From Bacillus marasmi (GTDB lineage Bacteria > Bacillota > Bacilli > Bacillales > Cytobacillaceae), in contig NZ_LR656172.1 of NCBI RefSeq assembly GCF_902168435.1, positions 1 to 64,000 of the forward strand: a stretch of 64,000 bases of DNA, read 5' to 3'. Each line of letters starts with the position of its first letter. The stretch's first letter is position 1. The notes below the pieces were generated by a model. It was not told the origin of the DNA, made no database searches, and saw nothing but the letters and a program-made list of their open reading frames with translations. This document shows, piece after piece, positions 15,241-23,492 of the stretch. Made by a program: the position numbers and the translations under genes.

Positions 15241-17088
15241 ATGAAAAAAACATGGTGGAAAGAGGCAGTTGCCTACCAAATCTATCCAAGAAGCTTTATG
15301 GATACAAATGGAGACGGAATTGGCGACATCCAAGGCATTATCTCAAAACTTGATTACTTAAAAGAACTCGGCGTTGACCTCCTTTGGATATGTCCAATGT
15401 TCGACTCGCCGAATGACGATAATGGCTACGATATAAGAAATTACAATGAAATCTTGGCAGAATTCGGGACGATGGCTGATTTCGACCAACTTCTGCAAGA
15501 AGCTCATCGCCGCGATATGAGGCTTATCCTTGACCTTGTCATCAACCATACGAGCGATGAGCACCCGTGGTTCATTGAATCGCGCGCTTCAAAGGCCTCA
15601 TCCAAGCGGGATTGGTACATTTGGCGTGATGGGCGAGGGGGGGATAGCGCCAATATTACAAACCAACACGAAGCCCATTTAACCGCAGAATCTGACTACA
15701 GAGTTGATATCGAAGCCGCTACGGAGCTTGCAGTACGGCCGGATGACTCCCAAACAATCGAAAGCCAAGTAACAGAAGTGACCCAAGTAACACCAACAGC
15801 TCCCCCAAATAATTGGGAGAGCATATTCGGCGGCTCAGCCTGGGAATACGACAAAGTCACCGATCAGTACTATCTTCATCTGTTCTCGCGCAAACAGCCA
15901 GACCTTAATTGGGAAAATCAAGAAGTTCGCAAAGCACTTTATGAAATGATTAATTGGTGGCTTGATAAAGGAATTGACGGCTTCCGTGTTGATGCTATCA
16001 GCCATATAAAAAAGGAACCTGGCTTACATGACATGCCAAATCCAAACGGGGAACAGTACGTCGAGGCGTTCCCAAAAATGATGAATGTCGACGGCATCCA
16101 CACACATCTCGAGGAACTAAAGCAGCAAACCTTCGCCAAATACGATATTGTCACTGTCGGCGAGGCAAACGGAGTCTCAATCGACAATCCGAATGATATC
16201 GAACAATGGGTGGGCGAGACTCAAGGCAAATTCAATATGGTCTTCCAATTCGAGCATATGGCTCTTTGGGATGCTGAAACAAAAAAAGATCTCGATATTA
16301 TCCGACTAAAAGAAGTCCTAACTCGCTGGCAAAAAGGGCTAGAAGGCAAAGGATGGAACGCCTTATTTCTTGAAAATCACGACAAGCCCCGGATGGTTTC
16401 TACCTGGGGCAATGACAAACAATATTGGCGTGAAAGTGCAACAGTCTTTGCGGCGATGTACTTTTTGATGCAGGGCACGCCGTTCATTTATCAAGGTCAG
16501 GAAATCGGTATGACCAACGTTCATTATTCAACAATTGAAGATTACAATGATGTGGCTACACGCAATCTGTATCACAATAAGCGCCAAGCGGGTGCCCCTC
16601 ATGAGGAAATCATGGCGATTGTATGGGACTCTAGCCGCGACAACTCTCGCACGCCGATGCAATGGTCTCAAGCAGAGAATGCTGGTTTTACCGCTGGCAA
16701 GCCTTGGTTAAAAATAAATCCGAATTACGTTGACATCAATGTTGAGCGCCAACTAGCCGAAGAATCGTCGATCCTAAATTTCTATAAAAAAATGATTGCG
16801 CTGAAAAAATCAATGCCGGTATTCACCTACGGCAGCTATGAACTGATTCAAAGAGACCACCCGCAAATCTATGCCTATACGCGGACACTTACGGGTAGTG
16901 AAAATGACAAAGACGAAAAAATCATCATCATTGCAAACCTCTCTGCGGAAATAGCCTACTTTCAAGCGGAGCAGGGCATGCTGCTGCAACACGAAAAAAT
17001 GCTACTCCACAACTATGAAGTAGCACAACACGAGCCACTGGCTCAGCTCGAACTAAAACCATACGAAACACGCACATACACGCTTTAA
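15241..17088 (+). CDS. Alpha-glucosidase, GH13 (oligo-1,6-glucosidase type)
   Basis: A cytoplasmic GH13 enzyme that hydrolyses terminal alpha-1,6 or alpha-1,4 glucosidic bonds in short oligosaccharides. Region I is DLVINHTSDEH; the nucleophile is Asp251 (GFRVDAIS), the acid/base Glu308 (VTVGEANG) and the transition-state Asp381 (FLENHDKPR). The N-terminus WWKEAVAYQIYPRSFMDTNG is classic for the family. At 615 residues it is about 55 longer than usual. The excess is an acidic, Thr/Val/Glu-rich insertion at about 133-187, between WRDGRGG and PPNNWESIFGG, next to domain B. No sugar transporter or regulator adjoins it. The stop codon lies in a class 1 palindrome. Confidence 0.93.
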   Translation: MKKTWWKEAVAYQIYPRSFMDTNGDGIGDIQGIISKLDYLKELGVDLLWICPMFDSPNDDNGYDIRNYNEILAEFGTMADFDQLLQEAHRRDMRLILDLVINHTSDEHPWFIESRASKASSKRDWYIWRDGRGGDSANITNQHEAHLTAESDYRVDIEAATELAVRPDDSQTIESQVTEVTQVTPTAPPNNWESIFGGSAWEYDKVTDQYYLHLFSRKQPDLNWENQEVRKALYEMINWWLDKGIDGFRVDAISHIKKEPGLHDMPNPNGEQYVEAFPKMMNVDGIHTHLEELKQQTFAKYDIVTVGEANGVSIDNPNDIEQWVGETQGKFNMVFQFEHMALWDAETKKDLDIIRLKEVLTRWQKGLEGKGWNALFLENHDKPRMVSTWGNDKQYWRESATVFAAMYFLMQGTPFIYQGQEIGMTNVHYSTIEDYNDVATRNLYHNKRQAGAPHEEIMAIVWDSSRDNSRTPMQWSQAENAGFTAGKPWLKINPNYVDINVERQLAEESSILNFYKKMIALKKSMPVFTYGSYELIQRDHPQIYAYTRTLTGSENDKDEKIIIIANLSAEIAYFQAEQGMLLQHEKMLLHNYEVAQHEPLAQLELKPYETRTYTL

Positions 17089-17123
17089 CGCGATGGGGGA
17101 CTGTCCCCCATCGCGTTAAAGCG
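17081..17123. repeat. Perfect 43-bp class 1 palindrome over a stop codon
   Basis: CGCTTTAACGCGATGGGGGA-C and its exact complement form 21-bp arms around one central T (17102). The glucosidase stop TAA (17086-17088) is inside the left arm. Confidence 0.92.
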
Positions 17124-17190
17124 TTAAATATTATTACTGCAAAGTGGAGTTTGAGTCCAATCTATAAATGAACAATATAATGTCCAAACT

Positions 17191-17424
17191 CTAGAGCTTT
17201 CCCCGCATCATTGGCGAAAACAAAGCTGGAATAAAATACGCTTTGTTATTGGCCAACTTATTCAAGCATTGATTACAAACTGCACCTACTCCAAAAAACG
17301 GTACCCCATACCGCTCGAAAATCTCCTGGATAAACGGATCCTTGCTATCAGCATACACCAACTCAAAACCTCGCCGAATCACCCTTCTAGTATCAGCTGA
17401 ACAAACAAGACACGCCTTCACCAC
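17191..17424 (-). CDS. Small zinc-ribbon-like protein
   Basis: A 77-residue protein with two CxxC pairs (CLVC at 5-8 and CNQC near 51-54), the spacing expected for a structural zinc site. An intervening strand-helix region (ELVYADSKDPFIQEIFERYG) completes a compact domain. The start is GTG 17424, eight bases after AAAAGGGG. It is isolated and palindromic elements lie on both sides. No function is known to me. Confidence 0.55.
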   Translation of the reverse strand: MVKACLVCSADTRRVIRRGFELVYADSKDPFIQEIFERYGVPFFGVGAVCNQCLNKLANNKAYFIPALFSPMMRGKL

Positions 17425-17473
17425 ACCGCATTGCCCCTTTTCTACTAATCATATGAACCACCAAACCCACATA

Positions 17474-17605
17474 TTCCTTTAACGCAGTGGGGGACAGTCC
17501 CCCACTGCGGTGAAGCTGCACAGAAGCGGGGGACTGTCCCCCACTGCGGTGAAGCTGCACAGAAGCGGGGGACTGTCCCCCACCACATCACCGCGCTAAA
17601 GCGCA
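17474..17605. repeat. Triple class 1 palindromic array
   Basis: Three GGGGGACNGTCCCCC cores lie in a row. The last two are part of an exact tandem repeat (CACTGCGGTGAAGCTGCACA, GAAGCGGGGGACTGTCCCCC) with a 49-bp period. The 17606-17737 stretch after it has no gene. Confidence 0.88.
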
Positions 17606-17737
17606 CATACAAACAAACAAAAACCCCACTAGTGCATTGTATGGGAGGGAAAGGGGAGGAACCATCCATACATTAGCAACCAGAGGGGTTGTACCTATTC
17701 TAAACGCGATTCACTCGCGAATTCACACTATGACTTA

Positions 17738-18262
17738 TTAAGCTGCTTTTGTCTTGCTGCCCGCTTTACCTACATCCCCGCCGTTCTTGAAAACAGTTTT
17801 GCGAATGAACGGAATTACCCAGCGGTCTAAACCAAACTTACCAGCGTTGAAACCAGCGAATAAGATTAGTACTCCAAAGAAAATATCAGTTGGGTTATGA
17901 GACACAGTTCCAGCCAAGAAGAATGACCAGTTCATCACAAGACCAAAGAACATTGCTGCAGTTGTTAAGCAACCAAGCATTAATCCAAGACCAACTAGGA
18001 ACTCACCAAGCGGAACAATGAAATTAAACAATTCAATATTTGGTAATGCGAAGCTTTCTAGGAAGTTCACATACCAACCATAAACCATATTACCGTCTGG
18101 ACCTTTAACAGGATTTGCCACAGCGTTTTTCAAGAAACCTGAAGCATCAAAACCATCAGCTAATTTATGATAACCAGCAGTCATCCAATTATATCCTAAC
18201 CACAAACGAATGATTGTTAGAATCCCTGCGGCAATAGTGTTTTCTCGTAAAAATTTAACCAT
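17738..18262 (-). CDS. DoxX family membrane protein, copy 2
   Basis: The 174-residue paralogue of the gene at 14207-14716 shares long blocks (FDASG, PVKGPDGN, YGWYV, PLGEFLVGLGL, GCLTTAAMFF, GTVSHNPTDIF, FGLDRWVIP) and differs mainly at the C-terminus, which has a Lys/Gly/Ala tail. Four membrane helices are predicted. ATG 18262 lies nine bases after AAGGAG; an upstream ATG three codons earlier overlaps that site. Codon use differs from copy 1 (fewer C-ending codons), so the duplication is not recent. Redox or terminal-oxidase-related roles are inferred from the family only. Confidence 0.85.
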   Translation of the reverse strand: MVKFLRENTIAAGILTIIRLWLGYNWMTAGYHKLADGFDASGFLKNAVANPVKGPDGNMVYGWYVNFLESFALPNIELFNFIVPLGEFLVGLGLMLGCLTTAAMFFGLVMNWSFFLAGTVSHNPTDIFFGVLILFAGFNAGKFGLDRWVIPFIRKTVFKNGGDVGKAGSKTKAA

Positions 18263-18490
18263 TTTCAACATCTCCTTAGTGCGTATGTTTTATTTGCTTT
18301 TCACACTGTAAATATACCAAAACCAAAAGCAAAATAGTGGCATGTGTGATTGAATTCACAATTCCGTAAAAACAATTTGAACATTTTATTACATAGGGAC
18401 AGTAAAAACCTTATAAATGCCTCATAAAACCCGAATAAACCGAGTTTTTTCCTAATATCTTAAGTTATTGGAAAAAAGGAGGGCTTCATT

Positions 18491-19216
18491 TTGAAAATAA
18501 CCAAAAACAATTGCTTGTACCAAATCACATTTGTTCCACATTTTTTTCCGGTGAATTGTTATCTGGTGGAGGAAGATGAGGATTTGACCTTGATTGATGC
18601 AGCACTCCCATACAGTGCGAAATCAATCCTACAAACAGCAGAATTAATCGGAAAGCCAATAAAAAGAATTCTACTTACGCATGCACATGAAGACCATGTC
18701 GGGTCTCTTGATGCAATAAAAAAAGCAATTCCTGACTTGAAAGTTTATATATCCGCCCGTGACAACCGGATTTTGACCGGAGATCTCACCCTTGATAATC
18801 ACGAAGACCAAACCCCAATCAAGGGTGGTATTCCGAAAAAAATAAAAACAAAAGCAGATGAGACGCTAAAAGATGGAGATCAAATAGGTTCACTCCAAGC
18901 CATTGAAACCCCAGGCCACACACCGGGCTCAATGTCCTATCTAGATAAAAGGACTAGGGCGTTAATTGCAGGTGACTCGTTTCAAACTAGGGGCGGAACA
19001 GCCGTAACCGGTGACGTAAAAAAACTGTTCCCGTTTCCGGGATGGGCCACCTGGAGCAAACCAACTGCACTCGAAAGCGCAAAAAAGATTGTAACCTATA
19101 ACCCAGAGCTCCTCGCCCCAGGGCATGGAGACATACTCGAAAATCCGCTCCAAACCATGGAACGTGCCATCCACCGCTTCGAAATCAAAATGAAAGGCGC
19201 CATCATAACCCGTTAA
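18491..19216 (+). CDS. MBL-fold metallo-hydrolase
   Basis: A 241-residue metallo-beta-lactamase-fold protein with the metal motif LLTHAHEDHVGSLDA (HxHxDH), a second-shell His in ETPGHTPGSMSYLD, the Asp in LIAGDSFQ and a final His in LAPGHGDIL. All ligands for a dinuclear site are therefore present. Substrate is not predictable; glyoxalase II-like or quorum-quenching-like activities are possible. It starts at TTG 18491 with AAAAGGAGGG upstream. The stop CGTTAA merges into a class 1 palindromic element. Confidence 0.88.
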   Translation: MKITKNNCLYQITFVPHFFPVNCYLVEEDEDLTLIDAALPYSAKSILQTAELIGKPIKRILLTHAHEDHVGSLDAIKKAIPDLKVYISARDNRILTGDLTLDNHEDQTPIKGGIPKKIKTKADETLKDGDQIGSLQAIETPGHTPGSMSYLDKRTRALIAGDSFQTRGGTAVTGDVKKLFPFPGWATWSKPTALESAKKIVTYNPELLAPGHGDILENPLQTMERAIHRFEIKMKGAIITR

Positions 19217-19284
19217 AGCACAGAAAGCTTTACCGCGACACCGCAGCGGGGGACAGTCCCCCGCTGCTTTAAAGCAGTAAAAAA
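19208..19284. repeat. Class 1 palindromic element
   Basis: GCAGCGGGGGACAGTCCCCC with arms CACCGCAGCG and GCTGCTTTAAAGCAG; CCGTTAAAGC at its left edge overlaps the preceding stop codon. Confidence 0.8.
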
Positions 19285-19351
19285 GCGACGTCTCTATTTA
19301 CAAATCATAGAAACAAAACGAATGACATTCCTTTTATAAGGAGAGAACAGA

Positions 19352-20020
19352 ATGGCCTCACCTACAAAAACATCTACAAATTCAAAAACTAAAACGAAGC
19401 TAAATCGCACGATAATATACTTGTATACGCCAGCAATACTCCTAACGATCTATATCCTTGTTATGTTTTTCTGGATTGGCCCGGAACAAACTGAATTGGT
19501 AAAACAAAAAATCTTACATATGTCAGGCTTTTCATTAAACATTTGGACTTGGTTCTTCTACCCGCACATCATTTTAGGTATCGTCGCCCTGTTAATCGGA
19601 CCTTACCAACTAACTAAAGCGAGTCGGAAAAATCCAGCCGTTCATCGCAAAATAGGCACCGTTTACGCTATCGCAATCTTCTTAAATGTACTAGCATCAC
19701 CCTACCTAGCTGTATACGCAACGGGAGGGATGAGTTCAACTATTGCCTTTATAATTCTTGATGCATTTTGGCTCTGGACAACAGCAATTGCAGTTATTCA
19801 TGCCAAACAACGCAACATACATGCCCATCAAACCTGGATAAAACGCAGCTACGCCATAACCTGGGTATTCGTTACCTTTAGAATATTAATCGGACCACTA
19901 AGCATAGTGATGGACCCATCGCTAAGCTTTCCTATCGCTGTCTACATCAGCATCGTTATCAATCTCTTGGTAGTAGAATGGCGACATAAAACAAAAAACG
20001 CGCACACTTTACCACAGTAA
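19352..20020 (+). CDS. DUF2306 membrane protein
   Basis: A 222-residue protein with six or seven membrane helices. The segments FYPHIILGIVALLIGPYQ, NPAVHRKIGTVYAIAIFLN and HAHQTWIKRSYAITWVF match DUF2306, a family with conserved His in helices that resembles haem- or quinone-binding cytochrome b561-type folds. The N-terminus is Thr/Lys/Ser-rich. AAGGAGAG precedes the ATG. The last codons (HTLPQ) and the stop are read from the edge of a class 1 palindromic element, so the native C-terminus may have been replaced. Function unknown. Confidence 0.82.
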   Translation: MASPTKTSTNSKTKTKLNRTIIYLYTPAILLTIYILVMFFWIGPEQTELVKQKILHMSGFSLNIWTWFFYPHIILGIVALLIGPYQLTKASRKNPAVHRKIGTVYAIAIFLNVLASPYLAVYATGGMSSTIAFIILDAFWLWTTAIAVIHAKQRNIHAHQTWIKRSYAITWVFVTFRILIGPLSIVMDPSLSFPIAVYISIVINLLVVEWRHKTKNAHTLPQ

Positions 20021-20064
20021 CGCACTGGGGGACTGTCCCCCAGTCCCCCACCGCGTTAAAGCGA
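20004..20064. repeat. Class 1 palindromic element
   Basis: ACGCACTGGGGGACTGTCCC, then CCCAGTCCCCCACCGCGTTA, is a partial duplication of the right arm. It encodes the C-terminal end of the DUF2306 protein. Confidence 0.8.
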
Positions 20065-20080
20065 GAAATATAAAATCCTC

Positions 20081-20112
20081 ACAAAAAAACCGAACATATT
20101 GTATATGTTCGA
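20081..20112 (-). terminator. Terminator of the DUF192 gene
   Basis: On the minus strand CGAACATAT pairs with ATATGTTCG around a three-base loop, and TTTTTTT follows. Confidence 0.85.
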
Positions 20113-20125
20113 TCTCCAAAATATA

Positions 20126-20464
20126 TCAATATAGTATTCTGTCTCCAACCCCAATGGTATGCTTCCCGACCGCACCAACCGGGAGCTCCAGGGTTTTCAC
20201 CGCACGCGCGACTGGTAATATCAACCGATTCGGTTTAACCTTCTCTCGGACAGCAACTACCACATCATTCTCATCCAGAAACACTACATCAATCGAAAAA
20301 AACATAAAGAACATATGGATCGAATTGCATGGAACTAGTAAGATCCCCTCATCAACAATCGGCACCATACGAAACATCAACCCTTTAAACCGTGGCCAAA
20401 AACGATCGCAAACAATAATTCTCAACGGAAGCTCGATTTCAAAATTATTTCTTAAAATTTTCAC
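20126..20464 (-). CDS. DUF192 family protein
   Basis: The 112 residues cover the whole DUF192 domain: the RFKGLMFR motif, ILLVPCNSIHMFFMFFSIDV, FLDENDVVV and the closing ELPVGAVGKHTIGVGD. Exported members occur in many bacteria; this one lacks a signal peptide. The start is GTG 20464 with AAGGAAGGG upstream. It is divergent from the Tad pilus operon. DUF192 genes are, from memory, often near Flp/Tad loci, which makes an accessory role in pilus biogenesis a reasonable but untested guess. Confidence 0.85.
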   Translation of the reverse strand: MKILRNNFEIELPLRIIVCDRFWPRFKGLMFRMVPIVDEGILLVPCNSIHMFFMFFSIDVVFLDENDVVVAVREKVKPNRLILPVARAVKTLELPVGAVGKHTIGVGDRILY

Positions 20465-20539
20465 AATTTTGCCCTTCCTTCAATAATTCTCCATAGTGAA
20501 TTTTACCAATAACAATGATATATTAAAATAGCAAACAAA

Positions 20540-20632
20540 CGAAAAAGGCAAACCTTGAGAAATCTTGGGACGCAAAGCTATAGGGGCTTACGGGGACGCC
20601 GAAGTCAGCCAGTTACCGAATCTGTTGAAGTG
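20540..20632 (+). ncRNA. Cyclic-di-GMP-I (GEMM) riboswitch
   Basis: The aptamer reads GGCAAACC, a TTGAGAAATCTTGG hairpin with GAAA-like loop, GACGCAAAGCTA, a GC-rich second hairpin, then GTCAGCC and GTTACCG. The invariant GCAAACC, GGGACGCAAAGC and GUUACCG blocks and their order fit class I c-di-GMP riboswitches. It lies 390 bases upstream of the Flp pilin gene on the same strand, so it should let c-di-GMP control Tad pilus expression. Whether binding turns the operon on or off cannot be read with certainty. Confidence 0.9.
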
Positions 20633-20892
20633 CTAACAGTGATTACCAAAAAATAGCCAAAAATCAGATCAGATGAAAGGCAAAAAGGACACTTAGAATC
20701 GCGAACCACACCGCACCAAATCACCCAAAACATAATAAGCAGACGGCCGATGCTTATGAGAAACCTGCGAACCACATCGTACATAAGTCATCACAACTAG
20801 CCAAAATTCGTAGTTTATTAAGGGTGCATTCAAAAGTGACCTCACAAAGTGCAATAAACTCAGCCAATCAACTAATCTATTTCAAGGTGAAA

Positions 20893-20985
20893 AATAGGAC
20901 AACCATGTCAGCAAATCGCCGAGTCAGTAAAAGAGCTAACGAAAGCTACCGAAGTCAGCCAGTTACCGAAACTGTAGTGTTACTT
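20893..20985 (+). ncRNA. Degenerate second GEMM-like aptamer
   Basis: The 3' half repeats 22 bases of the first riboswitch exactly (CCGAAGTCAGCCAGTTACCG then AA), and AAGAGCTAACGAAAGCTA resembles the second helix. The 5' half has diverged: GGACAACC...GCAAATC replaces GCAAACC...GGGACGCAAAGC. It may be a decaying duplicate, a changed-specificity aptamer or part of the expression platform. It ends 38 bases before the Flp pilin start. Confidence 0.55.
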
Positions 20986-21022
20986 ATCGTTGTTTGCCAA
21001 AAATAAAATGAGGTGAACAATT

Positions 21023-21205
21023 ATGATGAAGAAAATCAAAGGTCTTTTCATCGAAGAACAAGGTCAAGGTATGACAGAATACGGATTAATCCTAGGGCTA
21101 ATCGCGCTTGCGGTAGTAGCGCTTCTAGGGGCATTTGGTGATGAACTCAACACGAAATTCCAAGAAATTCTAGACGAACTTAGAGGAACCCCTGAAGCAG
21201 GATAA
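21023..21205 (+). CDS. flp: Flp/Fap type IVb pilin
   Basis: This is the major subunit of the Tad pilus. The 60-residue prepilin has a short leader and the type IVb cleavage motif GQGMTEYGLILGLIALAVVALL: cleavage after Gly, with Glu at +5 and Tyr at +6. Leader removal would be by the prepilin peptidase encoded next. The mature chain is about 44 residues. AGGTGA lies upstream of tandem ATGs at 21023 and 21026; the first is used here. It is first in the operon after the c-di-GMP riboswitch. Confidence 0.93.
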   Translation: MMKKIKGLFIEEQGQGMTEYGLILGLIALAVVALLGAFGDELNTKFQEILDELRGTPEAG

Positions 21206-21225
21206 TAATATTTCACATAGCAGCT

Positions 21226-21268
21226 CAAATCCCTACCCTCAATCCCGCATTGAAGGTGGGGGTTTTTA
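21226..21268 (+). terminator. Hairpin after flp, probable partial terminator
   Basis: CCCTACCCTCAAT pairs, with two bulges, with ATTGAAGGTGGGGG and is followed by TTTTTA. Located between the pilin gene and the assembly genes, it would let most transcripts end after flp, giving pilin excess over machinery. Confidence 0.65.
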
Positions 21269-21371
21269 CAATCCATAGCGCTGAACCGAAGCCAGCGCTC
21301 CATATCGAACACTAGACGCCTCCTCATCAACACCGAAGCAGGCGTCTTAAGCATGTCTATCGAGGTGAAAT

Positions 21372-21866
21372 ATGCTACTAAACATACTATTACTCATCAT
21401 TCTCGTAGTCTCTTTTGTTACTGATCTAAAAAATAGACGCATTTTAAATATCATCACTTTTCCAACGATGGCAATTGGTCTAACCTATCACACGATAACC
21501 GCTGGCTGGGCCGGATTCTCATTCAGCGGGCTAGGATTACTGCTCGGCCTTGGCCTCCTTTTCATCCCATATCTACTTGATGGAATGGGCGCCGGCGACG
21601 TTAAACTCCTAGCTGCCATCGGCGCACTAAAGGGCACCGCCTTTGTTTTCGGTGCATTCCTATTCACCGCAATCATCGGCGGCATCATCGCGCTCATGAT
21701 TTTAATAGGAAAAAAAGAACTACTTAGCACCCTAAAACGAATCATTTTTTTTACAAAAATAAAGACATTATCTGGGCTCGACCGATCTGAGTATCATCAC
21801 GCCTTTCCATATGGTGTGGCGATTGTTCTCGGAACCGTCACCCAGCTGGGAGTCAATATCGCATGA
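21372..21866 (+). CDS. tadV: Tad prepilin peptidase (TadV/CpaA)
   Basis: The A24 aspartic peptidase cleaves Flp prepilin leaders at the cytoplasmic face. The 164-residue polytopic protein carries both catalytic aspartates: one after helix 1 (SFVTDLKNRRI, Asp18) and one in the GxGD motif (DGMGAGDVKLL, about Asp76). It lacks the N-terminal methylase domain of PilD, as TadV proteins do. GAGGTGAA precedes the ATG, and the stop overlaps the tadE start (ATGA). Confidence 0.9.
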   Translation: MLLNILLLIILVVSFVTDLKNRRILNIITFPTMAIGLTYHTITAGWAGFSFSGLGLLLGLGLLFIPYLLDGMGAGDVKLLAAIGALKGTAFVFGAFLFTAIIGGIIALMILIGKKELLSTLKRIIFFTKIKTLSGLDRSEYHHAFPYGVAIVLGTVTQLGVNIA

Positions 21867-22303
21867 ACCACTTGAGTTCAAAAATGATGCGAACCCAAGA
21901 ACACCAACCAGCGACAAGTCATATGCGTTCCCAAAAAGGCCAAGCTACGGTTGAACTGGCGCTAAGCCTAGTAATGCTGCTGCTCATCGTCTTTGCTATC
22001 ATCGACTTTGGTCGGATTTTTCAGACGTACCTGACGACGAACCATGCGGCACAGGAGGGCGCGCGCATCGCCAGCCTTGGTGCGACCGACGCAGAAATCA
22101 CGACAGCAACCAAAGCGGCTGCTCAGGTCGACGACGTCACCAAACTCACCGTCGCCATCACGCCGCCCAAGGAGCTGCGCAAGCGCGGAACGTTTGTGAC
22201 CGTCGCGACAACCTACCCGGTGACCATCTCCGTCCCGCTGATGGAAATGGTACTACCCAACCCCTTTACTGTTAAAAGTAAAACTGTGATGAGGGTGGAA
22301 TAA
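21863..22303 (+). CDS. tadE: TadE-like pseudopilin
   Basis: This 146-residue protein has the TadE-like helix motif QKGQATVELALSLVMLLLIV with the GQATVE processing-type site and a single hydrophobic segment. It is expected to be a minor pilin of the Tad system processed by TadV. It overlaps the tadV stop by four bases, suggesting translational coupling. Internal ATGs at codons 8, 9 and 21 are alternative starts. The gene has higher GC than the repeats around it. Confidence 0.85.
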   Translation: MNHLSSKMMRTQEHQPATSHMRSQKGQATVELALSLVMLLLIVFAIIDFGRIFQTYLTTNHAAQEGARIASLGATDAEITTATKAAAQVDDVTKLTVAITPPKELRKRGTFVTVATTYPVTISVPLMEMVLPNPFTVKSKTVMRVE

Positions 22304-23209
22304 ATGAACCGACTAATAAAAGAAGAAAAAGGTGCCGTCATGATTATCATGGCGTTGTTAATGATTGTTTTTCTCGGCATCACTGCTCTCGTCATCGATG
22401 GCGGCATGCTGTACATGGAAAAACAAAAACTACAGGACATTACTGACGCTGCTGCGCTGGCAGGCGCCCAAGAGCTGCCAACCTCGACTGATCAAGCGAC
22501 GGCACAAGCCAATCAAGCCATTGTATTAAATGAAACCAACCCTATTCTCTTTAACATAAATTTTAATGAAAATAATCATCGGATTACCGTTACTGCAGAA
22601 AAATCAATCGATCTATTTTTCGCAAAAGCACTTGGTTTTAACGAAGCAAAGGTCGACGCGGCATCGAACGTCGAAATCGGCACGCTCATTTCCGGCAGAG
22701 GAGCTGTCCCGGTCGGCATCGAGTACACGAGCCAAATCGCATTTGGCGATATAAAATATCTCAAGGTTGAGGACGCCACCGTTGGAAACTTCGGGGCGCT
22801 CGCCCTGGCCGGACCGGGAGCAAAGCTATACGAAGAGGATTTCAAAAATGGTTATGAAAATGAGCTGCGCGTCAACCAAATCATCGACACGCAAACTGGG
22901 AATCTCGCTGGACCGACATCACGAGCGGTAAACTTCCGCATCGCTGCCTGCCCGACATCGACGTATCTCAACCATCCCGTCGATTGCCCACGCATCGTGT
23001 TGGTGCCCGTGTTCGAGCCAGTCGTCACCCAGCAAAACCAAGTTAAACAAGTCAAAATCGTCGGCTTTGCTAATTTCTTTATCGAAAACGTCTCATCAGG
23101 CAGCCAATCCGCTGTAATCGTCGGCCGTTTCATTGAGGCCGCTGATTCAGGTGAAATCGACTCAGGGTCTCTAAACTTCGGAGCTTATGGCTACAAGCTG
23201 ACAAGATAA
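22304..23209 (+). CDS. TadG-like pilus assembly protein
   Basis: The 301-residue protein begins with the Tad-domain pattern EEKGAVMIIMALLMIVFLGI, ITALVIDGGMLYMEKQKLQD and TDAAALAGAQEL, as in TadG/RcpX-type minor components. One N-terminal membrane helix is followed by an extracytoplasmic domain. It lacks the large von Willebrand factor domain of many TadG proteins. It starts right after the tadE stop with GAGGGTGG. A conserved Cys pair (ACPTSTYLNHPVDC) could form a disulphide outside. Confidence 0.82.
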   Translation: MNRLIKEEKGAVMIIMALLMIVFLGITALVIDGGMLYMEKQKLQDITDAAALAGAQELPTSTDQATAQANQAIVLNETNPILFNINFNENNHRITVTAEKSIDLFFAKALGFNEAKVDAASNVEIGTLISGRGAVPVGIEYTSQIAFGDIKYLKVEDATVGNFGALALAGPGAKLYEEDFKNGYENELRVNQIIDTQTGNLAGPTSRAVNFRIAACPTSTYLNHPVDCPRIVLVPVFEPVVTQQNQVKQVKIVGFANFFIENVSSGSQSAVIVGRFIEAADSGEIDSGSLNFGAYGYKLTR

Positions 23210-23278
23210 TTTGCTATTTTCGGAGGGTTACATGCTCGGAACTCAGTTGCTAGCTCCGAGCCCTCCAAAATCAGCTAT

Positions 23279-23430
23279 TAGTACCCTAATTCAGATTCAC
23301 CGAGAAAAGCGGGACACTTAAAGCTTCTATTAGCGTCCTCTTTTAAGAAACTAGAGATGAATAAGGGCACTTAAAGCCTCAATTAGTGCCCTATTTATAT
23401 GAAACAAGGTTCAAATAGGTCACTAAAGAG
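23279..23430. repeat. 52-bp array, about 3 copies (GTGCCCT family)
   Basis: AGTACCCT at 23280, AGCGTCCT at 23332 and AGTGCCCT at 23385 give periods of 52 and 53. GGGCACTT...AGTGCCCT inverted pairs recur. It is the same family as the 14-copy array at 62.0-62.7 kb. It lies between tadG-like and cpaB-like genes, inside the pilus operon. Confidence 0.75.
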
Positions 23431-23492
23431 CCGAACTTACAAATCAAAAGCGAATTCTAAGTATATAACCAACCCAGACAGCAGGTGAACAG

